Assembly: GCF_001677335.1 (NCBI RefSeq)
Contig: NZ_LZYB01000002.1
Location: forward strand, 62,001-126,000
Direction: 5' to 3'
Source of the DNA: Erythrobacter dokdonensis DSW-74
GTDB taxonomy: Bacteria > Pseudomonadota > Alphaproteobacteria > Sphingomonadales > Sphingomonadaceae
DNA length: 64,000 nucleotides
Shown here: positions 33,945 through 43,559 of the stretch, in pieces
Numbering within the stretch: the first letter of the stretch is position 1
Layout: every line of letters starts with the position of its first letter
Program-made: the position numbers and the translations under genes
Notes under the pieces: model-generated
What the model was told of the DNA's origin: nothing
Seen by the model: only the letters and a program-made list of their open reading frames with translations
The model's database searches: none

Positions 33945-35468
33945 CTCAAGATACGCCTGGTCAAACCCGAACTGGCGCGCCTTTTCCAGCGTGTAGGGGC
34001 GCAGGCCCGACGAGCGGAATTCGCCGAGGATCTTCCCGTCCTCGCTCTCGTCGAGATATTCGAACTTGAACAGCTCCTGCGTCACGATCACGTCGCCTTC
34101 CATCCCGATCACCTCGGTGATGTTGGTGGTGCGGCGCGAGCCGTCGCGCAGACGCTTCACCTGCACGATCAGGTCGACCGACTCGGCGATCTGGCGGCTA
34201 ATGGCTTCCTTGGGGATCTTGATGTCGCCCATCAGGATCATGTTTTCCATACGACCGAGGCATTCGCGCGGGCTGTTGGCGTGGAGCGTACACATCGAAC
34301 CATCGTGACCGGTGTTCATCGCCGCGAGGAGGTCGAAACACTCCGCGCCGCGAATTTCGCCCAGGATGATGCGGTCAGGACGCATACGCAGGGCGTTCTT
34401 CACAAGGTCGCCGATGGTGATCGCGCCTTGGCCTTCGAGGTTCGGCGGGCGGGTTTCGAGCGGCAGCCAGTGCGGCTGCTGCAGGCGAAGTTCCGCCGCG
34501 TCTTCGATGGTCAGCACGCGCTCGCCCGGGTCAATCATCTTCGACAGGGCGTTGAGCATGGTCGTCTTACCCGAACCGGTACCGCCCGAGATGACGATGT
34601 TCATGCGGCACGCGCCCGCGATCTTGAGCGCGGTGCACATCTTGTCCGACATCGATCCGAAGTCGCGCAGCATGTCGAGCGTGATCGGCTTCTCGGAAAA
34701 TTTACGAATCGAGATCGCGGTGCCGCGCAGGCTCAGCGGCGGCACGATCACGTTCACACGGGAGCCGTCCTTGAGACGGGCGTCCGCCAGCGGCGTGGTC
34801 TGGTCGACGCGGCGGCCGACCTGGTTCACGATGCGCTGCGCGATCTGGAACAGGTGCTGTTCGTCGCGGAAGCGGATCGGGGCGAGCTGCAGCTTGCCCT
34901 TCTTTTCGATGTAGGTCTGGTCCGGCCCGTTGACCATGATATCGGACACGTCGGGATCGTTGAGCAGCTCTTCCAGCGGGCCGAAGCCTAGCAGCTCGTC
35001 GATCAGCACCTTTTCCAGCGCGAACTGTTCGCGGCGGTTGAGCGTGACCTTAAGCTCGGCCAGCACTTCCATGATGATCGGGCGGAATTCCTCGGAGAGT
35101 TCCTCCTTGGAAAGCGTTGCCGCCGCTTCCGGGTCGACGCGTTCGAGCAGGCGGGGAAGCACCTGTTCCTTGATCTTGTGGACGCTGGCTTCAAAGCCGC
35201 CGACTTCGGATTCGCCCGTGTTGACCGAGGTCATCCGCTCGTTGAGACGGTCGATCGCATCAGCGCTGCTGGTGGGACGCGAGGGCGCCGGAGAAGGCAC
35301 CGCCGCCGGCTTGGTATCTTCGTTCGGGATCGGAGGGAACTGTTCGCCCCCGCGCGCTCCCGGTGCCGGATTTCCGCCAGCGCCCTTCATCGGACGCGCG
35401 ACCCCGAAAGCCGGCCTTCCGCCCGGTTTCAGTCCACCAGCGTTGCCCTTTTTGCCGAATGCGCTCAT
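33933..35468 (-). CDS. cpaF: CpaF/TadA-type pilus assembly or secretion ATPase
   Basis: A 511-residue type II/IV secretion ATPase. The first ~100 residues are Gly/Pro-rich and disordered-looking; the N-terminal helical domain follows (FGPLEELLNDPDVSDIMVNGPDQTYIEKKGKL), then the ATPase core with Walker A GGTGSGKTT near residue 300, Walker B/His-box region (RPDRIILGEIRGAECFDLLAAMNTGHDGSMCTLHANSPREC). CpaF powers tight-adherence (Tad/Flp) pilus extension and retraction. The start is the ATG at 35468. No cpaE, tadB or tadC gene lies next to it in the window, unlike the usual cluster. Confidence 0.92.
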   Translation of the reverse strand: MSAFGKKGNAGGLKPGGRPAFGVARPMKGAGGNPAPGARGGEQFPPIPNEDTKPAAVPSPAPSRPTSSADAIDRLNERMTSVNTGESEVGGFEASVHKIKEQVLPRLLERVDPEAAATLSKEELSEEFRPIIMEVLAELKVTLNRREQFALEKVLIDELLGFGPLEELLNDPDVSDIMVNGPDQTYIEKKGKLQLAPIRFRDEQHLFQIAQRIVNQVGRRVDQTTPLADARLKDGSRVNVIVPPLSLRGTAISIRKFSEKPITLDMLRDFGSMSDKMCTALKIAGACRMNIVISGGTGSGKTTMLNALSKMIDPGERVLTIEDAAELRLQQPHWLPLETRPPNLEGQGAITIGDLVKNALRMRPDRIILGEIRGAECFDLLAAMNTGHDGSMCTLHANSPRECLGRMENMILMGDIKIPKEAISRQIAESVDLIVQVKRLRDGSRRTTNITEVIGMEGDVIVTQELFKFEYLDESEDGKILGEFRSSGLRPYTLEKARQFGFDQAYLEACL

Positions 35469-35697
35469 TCCCAGCCCCCGAGGCGTGTGATCATGTCCTG
35501 CACCTGTCCGCAAATGTTGCGAAGGCTCTCTTCCGAGAAATGGTGAATAGGCAGGAAAGCTTATTTTTTTCCTAAGGCCGGATTGCTGTGTCTGGACAGA
35601 GCCCGGCGCCGCAACGGGGCGGCTTTACGCCAGACCTTGCTCCAACGGCACGAGTGGCTAGAGCGGCTGGAACGATAGCGAAGGAACGAACCGGACA

Positions 35698-37533
35698 ATG
35701 TGCGGAATTATCGGGATCGTGGGCAGCGCCAGCGTGGCTGATCGGCTGGTCGATGGCCTCAGGCGCATGGAGTATCGCGGCTATGACAGCGCCGGGCTCT
35801 GCACCCTTCATGAAGGCACTCTGGTGCGCCGCCGCGCGGAGGGCAAGCTTGCCAATCTGGCCCGTGTGCTCGAGGCCGATCCGGCTCCCGGCCATGTCGG
35901 TATCGCCCACACCCGCTGGGCCACGCACGGCGCCCCGACCGCTGCCAATGCCCACCCGCACGCGACCGGCGAGGTGGCGATCGTCCACAACGGCATCATC
36001 GAGAACTTCAAGGAACTGCGAGCCGAACTCGCCGCACAAGGACGCCTATTCGAAAGCGAAACCGATAGCGAGGTGGTCGCGCACCTGATCTCGGCCGAAA
36101 TCGAGCGCGGGGCCGATCCTCTCGAGGCCGTGCGCGACGTGCTGCCTCGCCTGCGCGGCGCCTTCGCGCTGGCGATTGCCTTCCGCCAGCATCCCGATCT
36201 CCTCATCGGCGCGCGGCTCGGCTCGCCGCTGGTGCTGGGTTACGGGCCGGAAGGCGAGGAGCCGGAAATGTATCTGGGGTCGGACGCGCTCGCGCTCGCG
36301 CCGCTTACCCAGCGCATCACCTATCTCGAAGAGGGCGACTGGGTGGTGGTGCGCCGCGACGGCGCGCAGATCTACGATTCGGAAAACAACCCCGTCACGC
36401 GCGAAATCCGCGCCTCGGGCGCTTCGGCAGCGGCGGTGGAGAAGGGCAACTACCGCCACTTCATGCAGAAAGAGATTTACGAGCAGCCGACGGTAGTGGC
36501 GCAGACGCTCGCCTCCTATTTGCGCCGCTCGGACAATTCGGTGGCCTTGCCGCAGATGGATGTCGATCTTTCGCAGGTGCGCCGCCTGACGATCGTCGCC
36601 TGCGGCACCTCATTCTACGCGGGGATGGTGGCAAAGTACTGGTTCGAGCAGTTTGCCCGCGTGCCGGTCGACATCGATGTCGCCTCGGAATTCCGGTACC
36701 GCGAGCCGGTGCTGGAAGAGGGCGGCCTTGCGCTGTTCATTTCCCAGAGCGGCGAAACCGCCGATACGCTGGCCGCGCTCAGGCACTGCAAGGCAAACGG
36801 CCAGACCATCGCCGTGGTGGTCAATGTGCCGACCAGCACCATGGCGCGCGAGGCCGATCTGCTGTTGCCGACCCATGCCGGCCCGGAAATCGGCGTCGCC
36901 TCGACCAAAGCCTTCACCTGCCAGCTTGCAGTTCTGGCCGCGCTGGCCGCGCACATGGCGGTGAAGAAGGGGCGTCTGACCCGCGACGAGGAGTCGCTCA
37001 TTGTGCGCCACCTGCTCGAAGCGCCCGCCGCGCTGAACGCCGCGCTTGACCATGATGAAGATATTGCCGCCATGGCGCCCCTTATCGCCCCGGCGCGCGA
37101 TGTCCTCTATCTCGGGCGTGGGCAGGACTACCCGCTTGCGCTGGAAGGTGCGCTGAAGCTCAAGGAAATCAGCTATATTCATGCCGAGGGCTATGCCGCG
37201 GGCGAGATGAAGCACGGTCCGATCGCGCTGATTGACGAGGCCGTGCCCGTCGTTGTGATCGCGCCGTCGGGGCCGCTGTTCGAGAAGACCGTCTCGAACA
37301 TGGAGGAAGTGCGCGCCCGGGGCGGGCAAGTGGTGCTGATTTCGGATGCAAAGGGGTTGGAGGCGGCAGGCGAGGGCTGCATTGCCACGATCGAGATGCC
37401 GGTGGTGCACCCCCTGATCGCGCCGCTGGTCTATGCGGTTCCGGTGCAATTGCTGGCTTACCACGTGGCTCTGGTCAAAGGTACCGACGTCGACCAGCCG
37501 CGCAATCTCGCCAAATCGGTGACCGTCGAATAG
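35698..37533 (+). CDS. glmS: glutamine--fructose-6-phosphate aminotransferase (isomerizing)
   Basis: A 611-residue enzyme making glucosamine-6-phosphate, first step of the UDP-GlcNAc pathway. The N-terminal glutaminase has the catalytic Cys2 (MCGIIGIVG) and HTRWATHGAP; the two SIS sugar-isomerase domains follow (for example ACGTSFYAGMVAKYWFEQ, ISQSGETADTLAALRHCK and YAAGEMKHGPIALID), and it ends DQPRNLAKSVTVE, the conserved GlmS C-terminus. The length is normal. The gene is alone on its transcript in this window; the 229-base space upstream contains no recognisable riboswitch. Confidence 0.96.
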   Translation: MCGIIGIVGSASVADRLVDGLRRMEYRGYDSAGLCTLHEGTLVRRRAEGKLANLARVLEADPAPGHVGIAHTRWATHGAPTAANAHPHATGEVAIVHNGIIENFKELRAELAAQGRLFESETDSEVVAHLISAEIERGADPLEAVRDVLPRLRGAFALAIAFRQHPDLLIGARLGSPLVLGYGPEGEEPEMYLGSDALALAPLTQRITYLEEGDWVVVRRDGAQIYDSENNPVTREIRASGASAAAVEKGNYRHFMQKEIYEQPTVVAQTLASYLRRSDNSVALPQMDVDLSQVRRLTIVACGTSFYAGMVAKYWFEQFARVPVDIDVASEFRYREPVLEEGGLALFISQSGETADTLAALRHCKANGQTIAVVVNVPTSTMAREADLLLPTHAGPEIGVASTKAFTCQLAVLAALAAHMAVKKGRLTRDEESLIVRHLLEAPAALNAALDHDEDIAAMAPLIAPARDVLYLGRGQDYPLALEGALKLKEISYIHAEGYAAGEMKHGPIALIDEAVPVVVIAPSGPLFEKTVSNMEEVRARGGQVVLISDAKGLEAAGEGCIATIEMPVVHPLIAPLVYAVPVQLLAYHVALVKGTDVDQPRNLAKSVTVE

Positions 37534-37607
37534 CAGCGCCGGCGCAAGGATCGGACGCGCGCCCTTGACCAGGCTGGCGAGCGAATTCTGCCAAGGCTTT
37601 ACAGAGA

Positions 37608-37627
37608 CCTAACCATTCTGCGTTAGG
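37608..37627. repeat. short inverted repeat before the GGDEF-EAL gene
   Basis: CCTAAC and GTTAGG are separated by 8 bases and end 5 bases before the ATG at 37633. It could be an operator or a small translational hairpin masking the ribosome-binding region. The match is only 6 bp per arm, so it may be chance. Confidence 0.3.
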
Positions 37628-37632
37628 CTTGC

Positions 37633-39990
37633 ATGGTGAGCAAGAACCTCGCCTCTCCTGCCACGGTGCCGGTCTCCGAATTGCCGATCTCCGATGTTCT
37701 CGGTTTGACGCGCAATCCGGCGTTCGATCCCATGCGCCTGCGCGGCGATGAATACGCCGAACTCGCCTATGCGAGCCGCAACCGGATGCTTGCCAATGCG
37801 ATGGTGGCTGTCTGTACCGCTTCGCTCTTCGCGCCGCTGATTGGCTTTGGCGTCGTCGTTACCTGGACCGCTGTGCTCGCCTTCATTCTGTATCGCTCGC
37901 GCCGGACTGACCTGCTGCTTGCCAGTCCGGGTGCTGGTGTTGGCCAGGCCAGAATCGAACGGTTGCAGAACATGCATTCGATCGCCGCGGCGATGTGCTG
38001 GGTGGCTGCCTTGCTGGGATTTCCGTGGCTGGCGGACGGGGCGCAGGCGCAGACGATGCAACTCATCGTGCTGACGCTGATGATCGCTTCAACCTTCGTC
38101 TTTTCGACATCGCCCCTCAGCGTTCTGATTTATATTGGTATTCTGGGGCTTGGTGTCATCATGTCGCTGGCACTGGCGGGGCACTGGCAGGCTGTTGGCG
38201 GGGCGGTTCTGTTCACCATCGCCAGTCTGGTCGCGACGATTCAGGTGCGTACCATGTTCGTCAAGGCACGGCTGGCCGAGGCTGCGGTTGCCGAAAAGGA
38301 AGCCGTCGTCTCGCTGTTGCTGCGCGAGTTCGAGGAGAACGAGGCCGACTGGCTGTGGGAGATCGATACCGTCCGCCGTCTGCGTTCGGTCAGCCCGCGC
38401 TTTGCCTTCGCGCTCGGAAGGCCGCAGGTCGAGGTCGAGGGCATGCCCCTGCTTGAGCTGATCTCGGGTCGCAGCTGGGCAAGCGGACGGTTTCCCCAAA
38501 GTCTTCACGACCTGGCCGAGCGGCTGCGCAATCGCGAAAACTTCTCCAACCTGCTGGTGCAGGTCTCGATCCTCGGCGAGGAGCGCTGGTGGGAGCTTTC
38601 GGGGACACCGACCCGGGACGAGGATGGACGCTTCAGCGGCTTCCGCGGGGTTGGCTCTGACGTGACAGAGCAGCGCAAATCGTCGGAGAAGATCGCCTAT
38701 CTGGCGCGCTACGACACGCTCACCCAGCTACCCAATCGCCTGCAACTGACCGAGGCGCTGGGCGATGCGCTGCGCTTTGCCGAACAATGGCGCAGCCGCT
38801 GCGCGCTCATGATGGTCGATCTTGATCGCTTCAAGTCGGTCAACGATTCTCTCGGCCACATGACCGGTGACAAGCTCCTTGCCCAGGTATCGGCACGGCT
38901 CAAGTCGCTGATGGGTGAAAACCAGCTGTGCGGCCGTCTTGGAGGAGACGAGTTCGCTATCGTGATCCGCGACCTCCAGAGCGCTGATGACGTGGCCGAT
39001 CTCGCACGTCGCGTGATTGCGCATCTTTCGGAACCCTATCAGGTCGATCAGCATACACTTTATGTCGGAGCCAGCGTCGGTTCGGCCGTGGGGCCGCGTG
39101 ACGGCAAGAGCGTCGAGGAACTGCTGCGCAATGCGGATCTCGCGCTTTATCGCGCCAAGGATGCAGGCGGTGCCGAGCATCACCGCTTCGAACCTGTGCT
39201 GCATGCCTCTGCAGAGGAACGCCGCCAGCTTGAAGTGGCGCTGCGCAAGGCGCTTGGTCGCGACGAGATGGAACTGCACTATCAGCCTGTCGTGGATTCC
39301 CGCAGCGAGGCCGTGGTCAGCTTCGAGGCGCTGCTACGCTGGAACAGCATCGATCATGGCTTTGTCAGCCCGGGCAAGTTCATCCCGCTGGCCGAAGACA
39401 CCCGCCTGATCGTGCCGATCGGGCGATGGGTAATGCGCAAGGCCTGCGAGGAAGCGCGCAACTGGCCCGAACACGTCAAAGTCAACGTCAACGTCTCGCC
39501 CGAACAGCTGCTCGAACCCGGTTTCCACGAGGAAGTGGTCGAAGCGCTGGCGGCGAGCGGCTTGCGGCCCGAGCGGCTCGAAGTCGAAGTGACCGAGAGC
39601 ATTTTCCTGCGCGATGCCAGTGTCGCGCGCAACGCACTGGAACAGGTCATGTCCTTGGGCTGTTCGGTGGCCCTCGACGATTTCGGGACAGGCTATTCCT
39701 CGCTCGGCTACATCCGCAAGCTGCGCTTTTCGACCATCAAGGTCGATCGCACCTTCGTGCAGGGCGCGGCGCAGGGTAGCGCGGAAAGTCTGGCGATCAT
39801 CAATGCGGTGGTGGCGATGGCCAAGAGCCTTGATATGGCGACCACCGCCGAAGGGGTAGAGACTGCCGAGGAGGCCGAGCTGATCCGGAACCTCGGCTGC
39901 GACAAGATCCAAGGCTATTACTTCGGGCGCCCGATGGCGAGCCAGGATGCACAGCGGCTGTTCAGCAACCCGAGCAAGCTGCGCGCCTGA
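37633..39990 (+). CDS. membrane-bound GGDEF-EAL protein (c-di-GMP turnover)
   Basis: A 785-residue protein. The N-terminal ~200 residues hold about five or six membrane helices, followed by a PAS-like domain (about 230-345, with DWLWEIDTVRRLRSVSPRF), a GGDEF domain (about 350-515; LGGDEF near residue 437-441) and an EAL domain (about 525-775; FEALLRW near 565-567, plus DDFGTGYSS and KVDRTFV). Both catalytic signatures are intact, so it may make and degrade c-di-GMP. The inhibitory RxxD site expected nine residues before GGDEF is absent. It would link a membrane or PAS signal to motility or biofilm control. Confidence 0.93.
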   Translation: MVSKNLASPATVPVSELPISDVLGLTRNPAFDPMRLRGDEYAELAYASRNRMLANAMVAVCTASLFAPLIGFGVVVTWTAVLAFILYRSRRTDLLLASPGAGVGQARIERLQNMHSIAAAMCWVAALLGFPWLADGAQAQTMQLIVLTLMIASTFVFSTSPLSVLIYIGILGLGVIMSLALAGHWQAVGGAVLFTIASLVATIQVRTMFVKARLAEAAVAEKEAVVSLLLREFEENEADWLWEIDTVRRLRSVSPRFAFALGRPQVEVEGMPLLELISGRSWASGRFPQSLHDLAERLRNRENFSNLLVQVSILGEERWWELSGTPTRDEDGRFSGFRGVGSDVTEQRKSSEKIAYLARYDTLTQLPNRLQLTEALGDALRFAEQWRSRCALMMVDLDRFKSVNDSLGHMTGDKLLAQVSARLKSLMGENQLCGRLGGDEFAIVIRDLQSADDVADLARRVIAHLSEPYQVDQHTLYVGASVGSAVGPRDGKSVEELLRNADLALYRAKDAGGAEHHRFEPVLHASAEERRQLEVALRKALGRDEMELHYQPVVDSRSEAVVSFEALLRWNSIDHGFVSPGKFIPLAEDTRLIVPIGRWVMRKACEEARNWPEHVKVNVNVSPEQLLEPGFHEEVVEALAASGLRPERLEVEVTESIFLRDASVARNALEQVMSLGCSVALDDFGTGYSSLGYIRKLRFSTIKVDRTFVQGAAQGSAESLAIINAVVAMAKSLDMATTAEGVETAEEAELIRNLGCDKIQGYYFGRPMASQDAQRLFSNPSKLRA

Positions 39991-39993
39991 GCG

Positions 39994-40683
39994 TCAGGCG
40001 CTGGCCAGCGCCGCCAGAATGTTTTCGAACAGGCGGCGTCCGTCGGCTCCGCCCAGTTCGCTCACCGCCGCCGGTTCGATCGCCCGTTCGGGATGGGGCA
40101 TCATGCCCAGCACACGGCCATTTGCGCTAAGCACGCCGGCAATGTCGCGCGCCGAGCCGTTGCAGGCTTCCGCATAGCGGAAAGCGATGAGGCCTTCGCC
40201 CTCGAGCCGGTCGAGTGTGTCGTTATCAGCGAAGAAGTTGCCGTCATGATGGGCGACCGGGATGCGCAGGCTCTCGCCGGGCGTGAAGCCGGAAGTGAAC
40301 AGCGAGTTTGTGTTCTCAACGGTTAGCGCGACCGTGCGGCAGATGAAGCGCTGTCCGGCATTGCGCATCAGGGCGCCGGGCAGCAGCCGGGCCTCGGTCA
40401 GCACCTGGAACCCGTTACATACGCCGAGCACCGGCACGCCACGTTCCGCCGCCGCGACCACTGCACGCATGATCGGGCTCATCGCCGCCATCGCGCCAGA
40501 GCGAAGATAATCGCCGTAGGAAAAGCCGCCAGGCAGGGCAATCAGGTCAAGACCGGCGGGCAAATCGGCATCGCCGTGCCAGATGCGCAATGCCGGTTGC
40601 CCCGATACCGCCTCGAGCGCTACCGCCATGTCGCGATCGCAGTTGGATCCCGGAAAGGTGATAACGCCCGCGCGAAAGGCCAT
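39994..40683 (-). CDS. purQ: phosphoribosylformylglycinamidine synthase subunit PurQ
   Basis: A 229-residue glutaminase subunit of FGAM synthase in purine synthesis. The N-terminus is [14 protein letters not shown], the nucleophile Cys is in [11 protein letters not shown], and the His-Glu pair is in MMPHPERA. I take the ATG at 40683, which shares a base with the purS stop (TAATG), so purS and purQ are translationally coupled. The catalytic PurL subunit is not in the window. Confidence 0.95.
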   Translation of the reverse strand: MAFRAGVITFPGSNCDRDMAVALEAVSGQPALRIWHGDADLPAGLDLIALPGGFSYGDYLRSGAMAAMSPIMRAVVAAAERGVPVLGVCNGFQVLTEARLLPGALMRNAGQRFICRTVALTVENTNSLFTSGFTPGESLRIPVAHHDGNFFADNDTLDRLEGEGLIAFRYAEACNGSARDIAGVLSANGRVLGMMPHPERAIEPAAVSELGGADGRRLFENILAALASA

Positions 40684-40934
40684 TACCTGCCTCCTTCTGC
40701 CGAGCCAGGCGTTTCGATCGTGAAGTTCTCGATCACGGTATTGGCAAGCAGTTTCTCGCACATTTCGGTCAGCGTCGCCGGATCGGTATCGTCAGCGACT
40801 TCGAGCTCTATCAGCCGCCCGACGCGGACATCACTGACCCCTGCAAAGCCGAGTCCGTCAAGCGCATGGTGGACGGCGCGGCCCTGCGGATCGAGCACGC
40901 CGGGCTTCAGTCGGACTAGGACTCGGACTTTCAT
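40683..40934 (-). CDS. purS: phosphoribosylformylglycinamidine synthase subunit PurS
   Basis: An 83-residue subunit bridging PurL and PurQ. The sequence [20 protein letters not shown] and the C-terminal [16 protein letters not shown] match PurS. The ATG at 40934 is preceded at 9 bases by AAGGAG; a TTG one codon earlier is unlikely to be used. purC, which often precedes purS directly, lies 5.6 kb upstream on the same strand, beyond a receptor and a peptidase gene. Confidence 0.94.
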   Translation of the reverse strand: MKVRVLVRLKPGVLDPQGRAVHHALDGLGFAGVSDVRVGRLIELEVADDTDPATLTEMCEKLLANTVIENFTIETPGSAEGGR

Positions 40935-41246
40935 CAATCGGGACTCCTTGGGCAGGGCGGCCGGGGGTTGGCGTCGCTATAGCGACCGCGCGCGGTGGTG
41001 CAACGCCTGCGCGACGGTTTGTTCACCACCCGCCCGCCGATAGCCGGGACGCGCATTTTTGTCACAATGATGTCGTGAGATGGCAACTTTTGTAACCCTG
41101 ATGCAACAACTGCAAACTTAGTGCAGTCAAACGCCCCATTTCCCGCTCGAATCATGCGCGGCAACCTCGCCCGAATCGCCGGAACCTGTCAGCGCGGGCA
41201 GCGCATTCCCGTGATCCATCCGTCCAATCCGAAAGGCCATTGCGCG
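40935..41246. other. intergenic region between divergent purS and TonB receptor genes
   Basis: About 310 bases with no convincing gene. The part at about 41050-41125 is AT-richer than its surroundings and probably holds the receptor promoter. I see no clear Fur box, riboswitch or terminator; a purine or substrate-dependent control element may be present but cannot be shown. Confidence 0.5.
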
Positions 41247-43469
41247 ATGTCCCAAAACCTCTCTTCCGTACGCTCCGCCTGGTTCGCTTCGACCATTCTG
41301 GCCGCTGCATCCTTCTCGCTCGCCACTCCTGCCGCCGCACAGGACAGCGAGGTCTCCAGTGACGATGAAGGCCAGCTTGCCGCCATTATCGTCACCGCCA
41401 ACAGGCGGCAAGAAAACCTGCAGGACGTCGCCGTTTCTGCCGAAATCCTCGATCAGGACCGCATCGACACGATCTTCAGCGCGGGCGGCGATGTGACCGC
41501 GCTTGCCGGTTCTGTGCCCGGGCTGAATATCGAAAGCTCAAACGGACGCGTCGCGCCGCGCTTCTACATCCGCGGTCTCGGCAACACCGATTTCGATCTC
41601 GCCGCGTCCCAGCCTGTGTCGGTGTTGCTCGACGAGGTGGTGCTCGAGAATGTTACGCTCAAGAGCTTCCCGATCTTCGATGTCGAGCGTATCGAGGTGC
41701 TGCGCGGGCCGCAGGGCACGCTGTTCGGACGCAACACGCCGGCCGGCATCGTCAAGGTTGACTCCATCAAGCCGGGTTTCGAGCGCGATATTCGCGCCTC
41801 GCTCAGCTACGGCTCGTTCGACACGGTCTCGCTGAACGCTGCGGTCGGCGACGGGCTGATCGAAGACGTGCTCGCCTTTCGTATCGCCATCCAGTCCCAG
41901 AGCAGGAGCGACTGGATCGACAATGGCTTCACGGGCGAAAATAATGCGCTGGGCGGCTTCAGCGATTTCGCGATCCGCGGTCAGCTGCTGTTCACCCCGA
42001 CCGACCGGTTCAGCATGAACGCGGCGTTGAACTACCGCGATCTCGACGGATCTTCGACCTTCTTCCGCGCCAACGTCCTTGGGCCGGGCAACAACAAGCT
42101 CAATGCCAATTATGATCGCGATACGGTGTTCTACGATGCAGGCGGCGGCAACCGGGCCGAATATGAGCAGCTCGGCGCGACCCTGACCACGTCCTACGAA
42201 TTCGATTTCGCCACCCTGACCTCGATCGGCAGCTACTGGACGAGCAAGGGCTTCAGTCGCGGTGATATCGACGGTGGCAATCTTGTGACCGGTCCGGGTT
42301 TCATTCCGTTCCCCTCGGACACGCAGGATTCGATTGACCTTGAACAGTACACGCAGGAAATCCGCCTTGCCTCGAACGGCGACGGGCCGCTTTCCTGGCA
42401 GGTCGGCGGCTTCTACTTCGAGAGCGATTTCGATGTTACCACCGTCGGTTTCGACTTCCCGCCGCCGGTCACCGTCAACCACACCAACGAGGCGTGGGCG
42501 CTGTTCGGCCAGCTGTCCTACGAGCTGACCGATACCGTCAGGGTCACCGGCGGCTTGCGCTACACCGACGATGAAAAGGACTTCTTCGTGCGTTCGGGAG
42601 CCGCGCCCCAGCCGGTGAGCGTCGGGGATGACCAGTTCGACTGGGATATCGCGGTATTTGCCGATGTGTCGGATGATGCCAGTGTCTATGCCAAGGTCGC
42701 CAATTCCTTCCGCGGACCGACCATCCAGGGCCGCGACGTGGCCTTCTTCAACCCGCCTTCCGTGGCGCAATCGGAAAATATCACTTCGTATGAAGCCGGC
42801 TTCAAGGCCGAGCTGGCCGATCGCCGGGTGCGGCTCAACGGTGCCGTGTTCTACTACACGGTCGAGAACCCGCAGTTCACCGCGGTTGGCGGAACGGGCA
42901 ACCTTGTGCAGCTCATCAACGCCAACAAGGGCGAGGCCTATGGCTTCGAACTCGATTCTGCATTCCAGATTACGCCCAATTTTCTCGTGACGCTCGGCGT
43001 TGCCTACAACAACACCGAGATCAAGGACCGGACACTCGAAGTCGGCACCTGTGCGCAGTGCACCGTCACCGATCCCACCCGCACGGTGCAGGGCGCCTTC
43101 GGCCCGGTCACCTTCGCTGCGATCGACGGCAATCCCTTCCCCAATGCGCCCGAGTGGAGCGGCGACCTCACCGCACGCTACAGCATCCCGGTGGGCAAGA
43201 GCGGCGAGTTCTTCATCTTCACCGACTGGATTTACCTCGGCGAGACCAACTTCCTGCTTTACGAGAGCCGCGAGTTCAACGCGGGCAGTCGCTTTGAAGG
43301 CGGCCTGCGCGTCGGCTATGTGGGCAATAATGGCGAGTGGGAAATCGCTGCCTTCGCACGCAACATTACCGGCGAGGACAATGTGCTCGGCGTCGTCGAC
43401 TTCAACAACAATACCGCGTTCGTCAACGAGCCGCGCGTGATCGGTGTCTCGTTCGGGGTGAATTACTGA
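41247..43469 (+). CDS. TonB-dependent receptor
   Basis: A 740-residue outer-membrane receptor. A signal peptide ends around TPAAAQD; a TonB-box-like segment LAAIIVTANRR follows, then the plug (NLQDVAVSAEILD to RGPQGTLFGRNTPAGIVKVDS) and a 22-strand-type barrel ending with aromatic residue-rich VIGVSFGVNY. The substrate is unknown; the group includes receptors for iron complexes and plant or alga-derived molecules. The start is the ATG at 41247; the frame extends upstream but lacks a signal sequence there. A strong terminator follows, and a convergent M16 peptidase gene lies beyond it. Confidence 0.92.
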   Translation: MSQNLSSVRSAWFASTILAAASFSLATPAAAQDSEVSSDDEGQLAAIIVTANRRQENLQDVAVSAEILDQDRIDTIFSAGGDVTALAGSVPGLNIESSNGRVAPRFYIRGLGNTDFDLAASQPVSVLLDEVVLENVTLKSFPIFDVERIEVLRGPQGTLFGRNTPAGIVKVDSIKPGFERDIRASLSYGSFDTVSLNAAVGDGLIEDVLAFRIAIQSQSRSDWIDNGFTGENNALGGFSDFAIRGQLLFTPTDRFSMNAALNYRDLDGSSTFFRANVLGPGNNKLNANYDRDTVFYDAGGGNRAEYEQLGATLTTSYEFDFATLTSIGSYWTSKGFSRGDIDGGNLVTGPGFIPFPSDTQDSIDLEQYTQEIRLASNGDGPLSWQVGGFYFESDFDVTTVGFDFPPPVTVNHTNEAWALFGQLSYELTDTVRVTGGLRYTDDEKDFFVRSGAAPQPVSVGDDQFDWDIAVFADVSDDASVYAKVANSFRGPTIQGRDVAFFNPPSVAQSENITSYEAGFKAELADRRVRLNGAVFYYTVENPQFTAVGGTGNLVQLINANKGEAYGFELDSAFQITPNFLVTLGVAYNNTEIKDRTLEVGTCAQCTVTDPTRTVQGAFGPVTFAAIDGNPFPNAPEWSGDLTARYSIPVGKSGEFFIFTDWIYLGETNFLLYESREFNAGSRFEGGLRVGYVGNNGEWEIAAFARNITGEDNVLGVVDFNNNTAFVNEPRVIGVSFGVNY

Positions 43470-43511
43470 TCGTTCTTCGCCTCTCTGGCGCAGGGTTTTC
43501 TGCAATCGAAG

Positions 43512-43543
43512 AGGCCGGCCGGGACAATCCGGCCGGCCTTTTT
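43512..43543 (+). terminator. rho-independent terminator after TonB receptor
   Basis: An 11-bp perfect stem, AGGCCGGCCGG with CCGGCCGGCCT, loop GACAAT, followed by TTTTT. This is the clearest intrinsic terminator of the window. It is placed for the plus-strand receptor, 16 bases before the end of the convergent peptidase gene. Confidence 0.9.
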
Positions 43544-43559
43544 GTCTGGCAAGACAAGC

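Noticed and set aside
35469..35697. Possible glmS ribozyme upstream of glmS
   Set aside because: No glmS ribozyme-like core was recognised, and this element is known from Gram-positive bacteria; an ordinary promoter is more likely.
41538..43505. A 655-codon open frame antisense to the first TonB receptor
   Set aside because: No signal peptide, domain or ribosome-binding site; the plus strand encodes a complete receptor.
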